From an uncultured Cellvibrio sp. (GTDB lineage: Bacteria > Pseudomonadota > Gammaproteobacteria > Pseudomonadales > Cellvibrionaceae), in the NCBI GenBank assembly GCA_946480695.1, contig CAMLKG010000025.1, positions 1-64,000 of the forward strand: 64,000 nt of DNA. Direction: 5' to 3'. A program made the position numbers and the translations under genes. This document shows positions 48,801 through 57,079 of the stretch, one piece after another (positions within the stretch are counted from its first letter, which is position 1; every line of letters starts with the position of its first letter). The notes below the pieces were generated by a model. It saw only the letters and a program-made list of their open reading frames with translations. It had not been told where the DNA came from and did not search any database.

Positions 48801-50858
48801 GGCCCCAACATGACGATTAATACCGCTTGCTCCTCTTCGTTGGTTGCCGTGCATTTAGCCTGTGACAGTTTGCGGCGCGGGGAATCCAAAATGGCCATTG
48901 CCGGTGGTGCTTATTTAACCGGCAACGACAGCCCCTTTGTGTTCCTGAGCCGTGTTGGTGCGCTCTCCCCTACCGGCACTTGTGCGCCATTTGACGAGAA
49001 AGCCAACGGCATGGTGTTAGGTGAAGGAATTTCCGCAGTTGTGTTAAAACCGTTAAAGGATGCTGTTGCAGACGGTGATTGCATAATGGCGGTGATTAAG
49101 GGCTCTGCCGTTAATAATGATGGCCATTCCAATGGCATAACCGCGCCGAATCCACGCGGGCAAGCCGATGCCTTGTGCAAAGCCTACATCAACGCAGGTA
49201 TTTCACCGGAACAAATCAGTTACGTGGAATGCCACGGAACAGGTACGCCATTAGGCGATCCGGTTGAACTGGAAGGAATGACGCAAGCCTATCGCAAGTT
49301 CACTGCAAAAAATCAATTCTGTGCAATAGGTTCGCTCAAATCCAGCTTCGGGCATATGTTGTCTGGCTCCAGTGTTCCCAGTTTAATTAAAGTTGTATTG
49401 GCGTTGCGCAATCGTACCATCCCTCACACCGTGAATTTTGAAAAAGCCAATGCCCATATTAATTTTGCAACGACGCCGTTCCATGTGATCAGTGGCCGTC
49501 CGCAATCCTGGCAACCCCAGGGTGACCAACCGCTACGAGCCGGTGTTAATTCCTTCGGCTTCGGCGGCACCAACTGCCATATGATCCTGGAAGAAGCGCC
49601 CGTTATCGAACCAGGCGATGCAGCCGATGGAAAACAATTATTATTGTTAAGCGGGCGCACACAAAATGTATTGCAGCAAATTGCAGCGCGCTTACGCCAA
49701 TGCCTGGTTGATAATGCGCACTATAGCCACACGCAGGTATGCGCCAGTATGAACGGCAGCCAACGCGAACTTGCGTTTAAAGCGACATTGGTTGTTGATA
49801 GCCGTGATGATTTGCTCCACAAACTGGGAGCACTGGTTTCCGGCCAACCGCACGTCAATGTTGAAACACGTAAAACCAATCCGAAGCTTTCTCCCGATGT
49901 CTATTTGGTACTGGATGGGAAAAATCCATTCAATGACCGGGAGATCGATGAGCTGATTGGGCGCTTTCCACAGTTCCAGCAAATTTGCAACGAGTGCAAG
50001 GACTATCACCAGCAGGCCATGCAACGGAGCAACCTGTTAAATCAATCCCACCTGGACGAATTAATTTATGCGTTTGCTGTGCAATACGCATTAGGGCGGA
50101 TTGTTGCAGACACCCATATTGTTCCCACCGGAATTTTTACAGAAGGCATTGGTGTACTGGCGGGGGCGTGCCTCACCGGTATCCTGTCGTTAAAGCAGGC
50201 GGTGGAAGTGCTCCTGAGCCTGACACTGGGTAAACATGATCTGCATGACTTAATTACCGGTGAAGATCACCACCTTGAGGGGGTTCCCAGCCCGTTGATT
50301 TTATCCGGAACAACCATCCAGGGTGCTCCCGAACAAGTCGCGTTGCAACTGATCGGTTATTTGCAATCACCGCGTTCGTTAACGCCGCAGGACATCCAGC
50401 CGTTTATCAAAACCGATGCAATGCTCCTACACCTCGGCCGGTCGGCGGATTTGGCGGCACAATTGGCGGTTACTGATAATCCCAAATGGCTTGCCCTGGC
50501 TTCAACCACTTCTGCGGTCGAAAGCTTATTGCAATTATTCGGTTCACTGTATTTGGGTGGTGTGAGTTTTAACGCGAAGCCGTTGGTTCCCGCCGGTGTG
50601 CGTAAAGTGATATTACCGACCTATCCATTTGAAAATAAACCATACCGTTTTAAACCCTTGCCTATCAAGCAAGAGACTGCGAAAGCATCTGCGATTGCTG
50701 CCCCGGCACAAACCGGTATCCCCAAAACCTTAATTCCTATGTCGCCGGCATTCAACGCGCAACAATTGATCCCGCTCGCGGGTGCTTCCATGACAACAGA
50801 AGAACGCAACAGGGCATCCTCCTTGTTGCAACAGGAATTGAAAGATTTAATCGATTAA
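42900..50858 (+). CDS. Hybrid FAAL-polyketide synthase (FAAL-ACP-KS-AT-ACP-KS-inactive AT)
   Basis: A 2652-residue megasynthase. In order: a Lys-rich tail (1-25); a FAAL (about 30-600, A3 loop YSSGSTGAPKG near 203) that loads a fatty acid; a carrier domain (Ser659 in GGTSIKA); KS1 (about 720-1175; Cys924, His1059, His1099); AT1 (about 1270-1580; Ser1365 in GHSVGEY, HAFH at 1464-1467, a malonyl signature); a carrier domain (Ser1701 in GMDS); KS2 (about 1774-2240; Cys1977, His2112, His2152); and a C-terminal AT-like region. In that last region the GQGxQ loop is lost and the nucleophile motif GHSxGE has become TEGIGV (Gly2416 at the Ser position), so it should be inactive. There are no KR, DH, ER or TE domains. 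Two rounds of chain extension are implied; KS2 probably passes its chain to the tandem carriers at the start of the next protein. Confidence 0.93.
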   Translation: MGKKPVNGNKEKNVRKRKSETTSTVMAHIIGEPLKGILNPQGSLADILLKATNTDEKIIFVHSDGTENPVSYRDLLQVATTRLGGLRKKNMPVNQPVVLVFNESFDFVVTFWACILGGYIPVPMAYPTSFTSDNATLTKLIGTWHQLGRPAIVTDHTFCEKLEDIRALTQEPLLDAWLEKSLDMPQQNIRLSPTNCDDIALIQYSSGSTGAPKGVALSHKNLITNIEAMMISCGWVSGEKFISWMPYSHDMGLIGLHLFPMACVTTQINLTPQTFVRRPLLWLEKIAEHKAAHTGSPNFGYRLVLDRITSKHLEKLDLSCLRKLYNGAEPISVPLMREFIETLKPCGFKASTMYPVYGMAEASLAVSFPPSDSEPLVHSILRTRIAAESYIDYVDESVDGSMLVVDEGFPVNAIEIRIVDENGNLLPEGQVGHIQIAGDNVTRGYFNNEAANRECFDGKWLKTGDLGFIRNKRLSVTGRAKDIVIVNGQKYFAYDMEFCAGQYPGLTPTKIAVCGWHDPASKREKIVLFAITKGIAGDRKKLRDLFAEVWKGINDVFSIALDCIVAVKNIPRTTSGKLQRYQLREAFITGEFPAEHCFFADEFLATPPVPTAQLQDAVTGTKSLNDISELVHACWASVLGYPRTSFTQDDHFRSLGGTSIKAVQLLGLLEETFATRLSHEFLLQCRNIREMSAYLFNHLARDNHADIAETHVSTNVAGHEEDIAIISMACRFPDANSPDDFWENLLQGRDSIKDIPVDRWNAELFFEQGTKVSPGKTNSRWGGFVAQAFDFDPAFFNIPEEEARIIDPQQRLFLQASWEAMENAGYTGSRIEGRNVGVFVGASHNNYMEHQVHRVDYERLKHFASLEQLSETQKASLLREWKNCFGDVEIETNSAVNNILNMIAARVSHFLNLKGPSLTIDTACSSSLVAIHLACESLRRGECEMAIAGGINLNLTPTPYILFSKAGALSPTGSCKVFDESADGFVPGEGLGIVVLKPLSRAINDGDLVHAVIKRSFVNNDGRSLGLMAPNPDGQRVAIASVYQDDKIPASSIQYLEAHGTGTVIGDPSEMRSLSQVFAEKNVPAANCVVGSVKANIGHLLSAAGVASLIKLVMALKHKKMPPSLHIKTPNPQLNLPGTAFRLLTEPKMWEAPATGARRGAINSFGFGGTNCHMVVEEAITTIPSNERLQRPLHLLCVSARTQEELFKRTGNLADYLLRHAENFSLTDICFSQYNRSNPFSHRAAFVVEDLEDAIGQLNGLTDSSPVKTVPQYTLMFTGQGAQYVNMAKQLYETLPQYKKILDDCAAAFNDHLGMSIISCIYGNKDTNLLAQTWLTQPLVFAIDYSLGKLLLEWGLKPTAMLGHSVGEYAAACLAGVMGLSDAARIVAARGRLMYALPEGGGMLAVFDSMESLAATLTPFENQLWFAAHNGKHQVIAGKSDALKILQEQLQLAGKVCKPLQVSHAFHTPLLDPMLDEFEKVLGSVQFNAPTIPLISNMGGKWIDQQIPDARYWKDHVSAPVCFEQSINLAVDMGITAFIECGPDKVLANLTKSFLDRPEIKIFSCLDRKRGDWDSLLSTMAGLFKQGIEWDWHAFDADFSPKRLSLPTYPFTNKTYRIETNDRQGPVQAEPATFPAAREIVNGNIPVKAEIRAKLQHTSTRGNAVPFSWNQTISEMIARHLSIPVDQLDLFKNFNDLGMDSATAVRLSEELAELVQEQLSPTLLFEYQSPSALADYLKTCYGQSIAAKPPIELPLHTGHTAKEFDAGSQYRDQDIAIIGVGLRLPGANNIDEFWKILIEGKTQIREVNPEQWSLDDYFGKAQLNHTSYSKWGAFIERAYDFDPMFFGISPREAEVMDPQQRLFLEVAFEALQQSGYGGEFRTRDIGIYVGCEQNHYGEHFILHQRYQALCNRFKEAPWFNALSEGDKVNLLETLRDVINPAELISDAVAGNGLNEIPARVSHWLDLRGPNMTINTACSSSLVAVHLACDSLRRGESKMAIAGGAYLTGNDSPFVFLSRVGALSPTGTCAPFDEKANGMVLGEGISAVVLKPLKDAVADGDCIMAVIKGSAVNNDGHSNGITAPNPRGQADALCKAYINAGISPEQISYVECHGTGTPLGDPVELEGMTQAYRKFTAKNQFCAIGSLKSSFGHMLSGSSVPSLIKVVLALRNRTIPHTVNFEKANAHINFATTPFHVISGRPQSWQPQGDQPLRAGVNSFGFGGTNCHMILEEAPVIEPGDAADGKQLLLLSGRTQNVLQQIAARLRQCLVDNAHYSHTQVCASMNGSQRELAFKATLVVDSRDDLLHKLGALVSGQPHVNVETRKTNPKLSPDVYLVLDGKNPFNDREIDELIGRFPQFQQICNECKDYHQQAMQRSNLLNQSHLDELIYAFAVQYALGRIVADTHIVPTGIFTEGIGVLAGACLTGILSLKQAVEVLLSLTLGKHDLHDLITGEDHHLEGVPSPLILSGTTIQGAPEQVALQLIGYLQSPRSLTPQDIQPFIKTDAMLLHLGRSADLAAQLAVTDNPKWLALASTTSAVESLLQLFGSLYLGGVSFNAKPLVPAGVRKVILPTYPFENKPYRFKPLPIKQETAKASAIAAPAQTGIPKTLIPMSPAFNAQQLIPLAGASMTTEERNRASSLLQQELKDLID

Positions 50859-50911
50859 TTGCCGGCAGATTATCCCAACCGGCACGCGCCATTTGCGAAG
50901 GAAAACAGAGT

Positions 50912-53900
50912 ATGAATAGTGTAGCCATGATCCAGAAAAATATCCGTCATGCCGTATCTACTATTACCGGCCACCATCCGGATGACATCGAATCGGATAT
51001 GTTCCTGGAAAGCGACCTGGGTGTGGACTCGATCAAAATGGTTGAGTTAGTGCAAAGCCTCATGGGTATTGTTCCCGATGAATTTAAAAACCGGTTTGCT
51101 GATAATGTTCCGCTTGACCAACTTATGCACCTGCAAAGCATTGCGGAAATAGAAGATTTGTTTTCGCGCTATTTGCTTGCAGAAAATGCCAGTCAATTAT
51201 CGGCAACCGAGCCCGCATTATCTATAGTGAAACCTGAAATGGCGCCGGCCGATTCCTTACATACCAGCACCCCCGTCATTACAAAGTTTTCCTCTTCTGG
51301 ATTGGAAGAAAAACTCTTCAACCTGATTAGCAATATTACCGGTCACGAGGCTGCGGACCTGGAGCTGGATTTATTTTTGGAAAGCGACCTGGGTATTGAT
51401 TCCATAAAAATGGTGGAATTAAGCCAATCCCTTTTAGGTTTAGTGCCCGAAAAGCAGCAGGAAACTTTTTTAAACCAAACGCCTGCCGATCAAATGATGC
51501 ACTTGCAAAGTTTGCGCGAAATATTTGACTTGTTGCTTCCTTTCCAGGATGAAGGAGCCCTGGCAAAAAATAATGCGCCCTCTCCCGTGAGGTTTGAAAA
51601 TTTACTTCATTCGCAACCATCCACAGATATCAGCACGGAACTTGTGGAAATACTTCCATCGCAATATGTATTCCTGGTATCCCATTGGGTGGTATCAACC
51701 TGTAGCTTGTGCAGCCATGTCCGGGTAAAAGGCTCGTTGGATATAGCGGTCGTGCGCCAATGCTGGAGTAAATTGCTCGAGCGCCACCCGGCACTTCGCA
51801 GTCATTTTGTTATTCCCGCGCAGGCTACCAGTTTCAAAGATTATCGTTACGAGATTCCATCATCGGTAAATACACCCGAGATAGAGGTAAGGGATTTATC
51901 CACGCTGTCCCCAGCGCAGCAAGCCAAGGAAATCACCGACGAGGTGGAGCGCAGGATCAATTACCACTGGGACTTGAACTCATTACTGCTGCATAGTTTT
52001 TTCGTATTCAAGTTATCAAATGACGTACATGAAATATTTTTCACCAACCACCATTTAATTTCCGACGGTTTGGGCAATCAGCAAGTCGTGCGTGAATTCC
52101 TAAAAATTTATGCCGCTTACGCAACGGGCCTGGTACCAGCACTTGCACCCGCAACCAGTATCAATGACTACCGGCATTTAGCGCAGGTTATTAATCAATG
52201 GCATAGCCGGGAAGAAGATGAAGCCCTTAACGCGATGTTGCGCCGCCAGGGAAAGCAATCATTTGTGTGGAATCCTTCAGGTTCGGCACGCGCTACCGCC
52301 AAGGCAAAATGCCGCAATTACCGCTTCCAGCTAGACGGACCAACGACAGAAAAATTATTGCGTTTAACCGGTGAACTGCGCGCTTCCATGAATGCGTTTT
52401 TGGTGAGCGCCTATTTGCGAACCGTCTCGTCATTTGTGGACACCAACCAACCCATTTTTTTGAATATCCCAACCAGCGGGCGCTTGTATGGTGATGTGGA
52501 TGCAACTGGTGTCGTAGGATGTTTTGCGCAAAACCTTGCGCTGGATTTTGCAAGGCCAACCGCAGAAGAAAGCTGGGCTGAACTTGTAGGGCGTGTGAAT
52601 ACCACTATCGAGGATGGCATCGCATCCGGTTGCGACCGCGCGCAAACTCGCCAGGCCGCTATCGCAATCCGGGATCGGATGCAATTAAAAGAGGGCGCGA
52701 TTCCTGAATCCCACGGCAATTTAATTCGCATGGGAATGAAATCCAATTTGTTCCTGCCTTACATAGGCCACACGCATCTGGATGACGTTTACGGCCCGCT
52801 GCAATTAGTGGACTACCAGGCCGCCACAGTTACCAACGCCGGTACGCTTGATACCGTGATCGAGGTATTCCATGGTCGCCTGGAAATGACGACCAATTAC
52901 GATGCAAATCATTATTCGCAAGATTTTGTGTCCGCAGTTGCCGATGAATTATTACGGCAACTGAAATCGCTGGCTAATACCCAGATCAACACCATCCACT
53001 CAAAAACTTCCGCAAAAAATTATTCAATGGACGATGCCGCGGCGCTATTATCGCTCGCAAGCCAGGTGATGGGCCGCCCGCTGGGACACCAGGATTTGGC
53101 CCGTGACCTTGAAGCGGAACTGGGGCTGGATTCACTGGAAAGGATCCGGATCATTTCACGACTTCTTACGCAAGCCGGTGGGAATTATGATCGTCGCGCA
53201 TTAATGGCATCGCGGACCCTTGGCGATATGCTGGCAATTACCGGATCTGCCCAAGTCGGTGGAATTACCGCATCGAATGAAGTAATACCTTATCTGCAAA
53301 TAATCCACCAATGCAAGAAAACGCCTGACACCATTGCGGTTTATACGCCGGAAAGTAGCATGACTTACGGTGAATTGCATAAAGCGTCAAACCAAATGGC
53401 CCATTGGTTACGTTTGCAAGGTATAGGCAGGGGCGATTTTGTGGCAGTCCTGCTTCAGCGTGGCCCCGCGATGATTACATCGCTGCTGGGTATCCTTAAA
53501 GCGGGTGCCGCCTATATTCCATTGGACCCCGATTATCCCGCGGCGCGGTTGAGCTATATGTTGACTCACTCGCGTGTCGCAACATTAATTACGGATGTTT
53601 CACATAAATCGTTAATTGAAGAATGCGCCGCACATAGTACGCATTTAAGAAATATTTTATTAACCGATAACAACCTGATCGCCCTTAATACCCGCTGCAC
53701 GGTAACGGATAACCAGGCGTTAAAAATATGCCCAATACAGGATCTTCCCATTGTGAATCAGCCGGAAGATCCTATGGTAGTGTTGTACACCTCGGGCTCG
53801 ACTGGCAACCCCAAGGGGGTTGTATTGGCACACCGCGGTTACACCAATCGCCATCAATGGCACCAGGCATTGTTTGCGTTGCAACCTGGCGAGCGGGTCG

Positions 53901-56900
53901 CGCAAAAGACATCGGTATGCTTTGACATTTCAGTGTGGGAAATTTTCTGGACATTGCAGTTCGGTGGAACTATTTGCCCGGTATCCACCAAGCTATTGCG
54001 TGACCCTTGGGCTTTGTCCCAGTGGATATGTGAAACGCGAATTAATGTTATGCATTTTGTGCCATCACTTTTTGGTGAATTCCTGGAGGCAGTTGAACCA
54101 ATGGCTACAGCCTACCCTGAATTGCGCCATATTATTTTTAGCGGTGAAGCCCTACCGGTAATTCTGGTACAGCGTTGGTTATCGCGCTTTGGTATGGGTA
54201 CCAAATTAACCAACCTCTACGGGCCTACAGAAGCATCCATCGATGTAACCGCGTGGCAAATCGATTCAATTCCACCATTGAGTCAAAAACGTATCCCCAT
54301 AGGTTTTGCAATGCCGAATGTTTATTTGCTGGTATTGGATGAGGATATGAAACCGGTGTCGCAAGGGGAAATGGGACATTTGTGGATTGGCGGCATGCAA
54401 TTGGCAATCGGTTATTTACATGATGACGAAAAAACCAATGAGGCCTTCTGCCTCAATCCGTTCGGCCAGGTCCCCGGCTCCAGAATTTATAAAACCGGTG
54501 ATTTGGTTGTGCAACTACCGGATGGCAGTTATGACTATCGCGGCCGCGCCGATAGCCAGGTAAAAATTCGCGGTTATCGCGTTGAGCTGGGCGAGATTGA
54601 AGCGGTGTTATTACAACACCCTATGATCAGGGAAGCGGCAGTCATCGCCCCCGACCAGGGTGATGGCCATTTGCGCCTGGAGTGTTGGCTTGCCGGGAAA
54701 AATATTACCGATGCGGAAATAAAGACCTTCCTCGCGGAAAAATTACCGGGCTACATGGTTCCACGCAGTTTTTCCTGGCTTGAAAGTTTACCCAAAAATC
54801 AAAACGGAAAATTGGATCGCAAAGCCTTGGCCACATCTGGCGAGGCAACTAATCCAATGATATCCGGCCATGACATAAGCGTGATTCCAACGGAAGAAGC
54901 TGCCGTTACCAGCGCCCTCACCTATCCACTTAGCCCGGCGCAACATTGGCTCGTCAGTTATTTTGATGAACCTTATCTATGGGCAGGTTTTTCGCGCTTC
55001 CGTTATTTACACGTCCTGGATATGAATACGTTCAACAAAGCGCTAAACCTGCTTACCCAAAAACATATTGCGTTGCGCTCGGTATTTTCACACAAGGGTG
55101 ACCAATGGCATCAACATTTCCCGGCACCGGCTATTCCACCCCAGGCAGAATATTACGATGGCAGCCACCTTTCCGCTCAAGCAAGGGATGAGCAGATCAA
55201 GTCGCTGATTGTACAACGTGTAAAAGAATTGAATTTAAATTCACAAAAATTATTGTGGAATATCATTGTCGTTAAGGAAGCGGAATCGCGCTACGATATT
55301 TGTGTTGTTGGCCATCATATTATCAGTGACATGCTTGGCAACGGCATATTGTTTAAGTCGTTGTGGCAACTCTATAGCGAGTGCCTGTCAGGTAATGCCA
55401 ACCCGGTGCAGGAAGAAAAAAACTCGTTCATTGCCTACCTTAACTCGCTGGAACAATTGCAAACACGCGAAGCCAAAGCAAATTACATTAATTATTGGAC
55501 CACGCAATTCCCCGCCAGCATGCCCGCGTTCCGCGTACCTGTCGATATGCAGCAAGGCAATAACACTGAAGCCTCATCCGCGAGCGAGAGCTTCCACCTC
55601 AATACCAATGACATACATGCATTACAAGGCCTCCGCCAACAACACAATTGTTCGCTCTATACGTTGCTATTGGCCCCGCTGTATTACGAATTGGCGACCT
55701 GGTCGGGTAACACCAAAGTTGTGGTTAGCCACCGGACCCATGGGCGTGACTTAGGTAACAGCAACACATACTTTGATTGTGTCGGTAATTTTGCGATCAA
55801 TTATCCGTTAGCAATTACGGTAAATCCGGCGTCGGCGGAATGGACCACCATTATTGCCAGTATTCGCAACGGCTTCGAAACAGTTCCGCTAAACGGTGTC
55901 AGTTATGATTTGGTGGCGAAGAATCTTCCATCCAGCTCATACCCGGATGATCGTTTAACACCCGTCCGCGCAAATTATTTGGGTGATCGTCGTTTACCAC
56001 AAAGCCGTGTGTTTGAATTTGATGAGAGTAATTGGGACCAGCGCTTCTCCCTGCCCGAACAAAAACGCAGTGCGCAAATTGAAGTGTTTTTTATTGCGAA
56101 TGATGGAAAATTCAAAATTGAATTCTCTTATTCACGCAACATCCACCACGCACACACCATCCGACAATTAGGGGAACGATACCTGGGCGCGTTACGCCAA
56201 ATGTTATCAATGGCAACAATCCCTGCGGCTATACCGCCTGTGCCCCCAGCCAAAGTTCCAGCGATCGCACAGGTAGATACCGCGTTGCGCAGCCCGATAG
56301 CCGGAAAACTTTCCGGCAAAATTGCGGTGGTAACCGGTGCCGGACGCGGTATAGGCCGCACGATTTCCGCCATCCTTGCCCGTGAAGGGGCAACCGTGGT
56401 GCTAGTCTCCCGCTCACCACAGCAATTAGACGAAGCGCTGCGGGAAGTCAGGGATATCTGTAGCGATGCAATATCTATTTGTGCGGATGTGACCCAGGCG
56501 GATGCGGTTGAGCGCATGGTCGATAAAGTTGTGGCGCAGTTTGGAAAAATTGACATTCTTATCAATAATGCCGGTGCAAATCGTTCAGCAATCCTATCGG
56601 AATCAGACCCGAAAGAGTGGCGGGATATTGTAGATATTAATCTGATGTCTACATTTTATTGCTGCCGTTTTGTAGTCCCGCATATGCAAAAAAACGGCAG
56701 CGGAAAAATCGTCAATATCGGATCTGTTGCAAGTGTCATTGGTTATCCATTGTTCAGTGCTTACTCCGCCAGTAAACATGCTGTGCTTGGCCTTACCAAA
56801 GCATTGGCAGAAGAAGTAAAACAAAACAACATCCAGGTCAATGTTATCTGTCCAGCATTTGTGGATACGCGCATGACGCCGCAAGCATTCCGCTCCATAT

Positions 56901-57079
56901 CCATGCCGACGGAACAAGTCGCCAATGTTGTTTTGTTTTTATCGTCAACCGATTCCGATGGGATTACCGGCGAATCAATTAACGTGTTTGGCAAACAAGA
57001 TATGTATGCCTACGGTTCCGATAAATTGAAAATCGTCAAAGCCATGACCAGTGATTTTCGTCCGGGTGTGCCAGTATGA
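50912..57079 (+). CDS. Hybrid carrier/NRPS protein (ACP-ACP-C-ACP-A(Ser)-C/E-SDR)
   Basis: A 2055-residue protein. Two very similar carriers come first (Ser40 and Ser164, both in DSIKMVEL), next a condensation domain (HHLISDG at 380-386), a third carrier (Ser741 in GLDSLER) and an adenylation domain (about 785-1305; YTSGSTGNPKG, NLYGPTEASIDVT, YKTGDL, KNQNGKLDRKAL). By-eye alignment to GrsA gives the code D-I-W-H-I-S-L-I-D, close to the known serine code D-V-W-H-L-S-L-I-D. A second condensation-like domain follows (HHIISDM at 1468-1474, with HGRD at 1610 and NYLG at 1688 recalling epimerisation domains). The C-terminus is a FabG-like reductase (TGAGRGIG, NNAG, Tyr1951/Lys1955). No carrier follows the A domain and there is no thioesterase. 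The stop overlaps the MFS gene start (ATGA). Confidence 0.9.
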   Translation: MNSVAMIQKNIRHAVSTITGHHPDDIESDMFLESDLGVDSIKMVELVQSLMGIVPDEFKNRFADNVPLDQLMHLQSIAEIEDLFSRYLLAENASQLSATEPALSIVKPEMAPADSLHTSTPVITKFSSSGLEEKLFNLISNITGHEAADLELDLFLESDLGIDSIKMVELSQSLLGLVPEKQQETFLNQTPADQMMHLQSLREIFDLLLPFQDEGALAKNNAPSPVRFENLLHSQPSTDISTELVEILPSQYVFLVSHWVVSTCSLCSHVRVKGSLDIAVVRQCWSKLLERHPALRSHFVIPAQATSFKDYRYEIPSSVNTPEIEVRDLSTLSPAQQAKEITDEVERRINYHWDLNSLLLHSFFVFKLSNDVHEIFFTNHHLISDGLGNQQVVREFLKIYAAYATGLVPALAPATSINDYRHLAQVINQWHSREEDEALNAMLRRQGKQSFVWNPSGSARATAKAKCRNYRFQLDGPTTEKLLRLTGELRASMNAFLVSAYLRTVSSFVDTNQPIFLNIPTSGRLYGDVDATGVVGCFAQNLALDFARPTAEESWAELVGRVNTTIEDGIASGCDRAQTRQAAIAIRDRMQLKEGAIPESHGNLIRMGMKSNLFLPYIGHTHLDDVYGPLQLVDYQAATVTNAGTLDTVIEVFHGRLEMTTNYDANHYSQDFVSAVADELLRQLKSLANTQINTIHSKTSAKNYSMDDAAALLSLASQVMGRPLGHQDLARDLEAELGLDSLERIRIISRLLTQAGGNYDRRALMASRTLGDMLAITGSAQVGGITASNEVIPYLQIIHQCKKTPDTIAVYTPESSMTYGELHKASNQMAHWLRLQGIGRGDFVAVLLQRGPAMITSLLGILKAGAAYIPLDPDYPAARLSYMLTHSRVATLITDVSHKSLIEECAAHSTHLRNILLTDNNLIALNTRCTVTDNQALKICPIQDLPIVNQPEDPMVVLYTSGSTGNPKGVVLAHRGYTNRHQWHQALFALQPGERVAQKTSVCFDISVWEIFWTLQFGGTICPVSTKLLRDPWALSQWICETRINVMHFVPSLFGEFLEAVEPMATAYPELRHIIFSGEALPVILVQRWLSRFGMGTKLTNLYGPTEASIDVTAWQIDSIPPLSQKRIPIGFAMPNVYLLVLDEDMKPVSQGEMGHLWIGGMQLAIGYLHDDEKTNEAFCLNPFGQVPGSRIYKTGDLVVQLPDGSYDYRGRADSQVKIRGYRVELGEIEAVLLQHPMIREAAVIAPDQGDGHLRLECWLAGKNITDAEIKTFLAEKLPGYMVPRSFSWLESLPKNQNGKLDRKALATSGEATNPMISGHDISVIPTEEAAVTSALTYPLSPAQHWLVSYFDEPYLWAGFSRFRYLHVLDMNTFNKALNLLTQKHIALRSVFSHKGDQWHQHFPAPAIPPQAEYYDGSHLSAQARDEQIKSLIVQRVKELNLNSQKLLWNIIVVKEAESRYDICVVGHHIISDMLGNGILFKSLWQLYSECLSGNANPVQEEKNSFIAYLNSLEQLQTREAKANYINYWTTQFPASMPAFRVPVDMQQGNNTEASSASESFHLNTNDIHALQGLRQQHNCSLYTLLLAPLYYELATWSGNTKVVVSHRTHGRDLGNSNTYFDCVGNFAINYPLAITVNPASAEWTTIIASIRNGFETVPLNGVSYDLVAKNLPSSSYPDDRLTPVRANYLGDRRLPQSRVFEFDESNWDQRFSLPEQKRSAQIEVFFIANDGKFKIEFSYSRNIHHAHTIRQLGERYLGALRQMLSMATIPAAIPPVPPAKVPAIAQVDTALRSPIAGKLSGKIAVVTGAGRGIGRTISAILAREGATVVLVSRSPQQLDEALREVRDICSDAISICADVTQADAVERMVDKVVAQFGKIDILINNAGANRSAILSESDPKEWRDIVDINLMSTFYCCRFVVPHMQKNGSGKIVNIGSVASVIGYPLFSAYSASKHAVLGLTKALAEEVKQNNIQVNVICPAFVDTRMTPQAFRSISMPTEQVANVVLFLSSTDSDGITGESINVFGKQDMYAYGSDKLKIVKAMTSDFRPGVPV

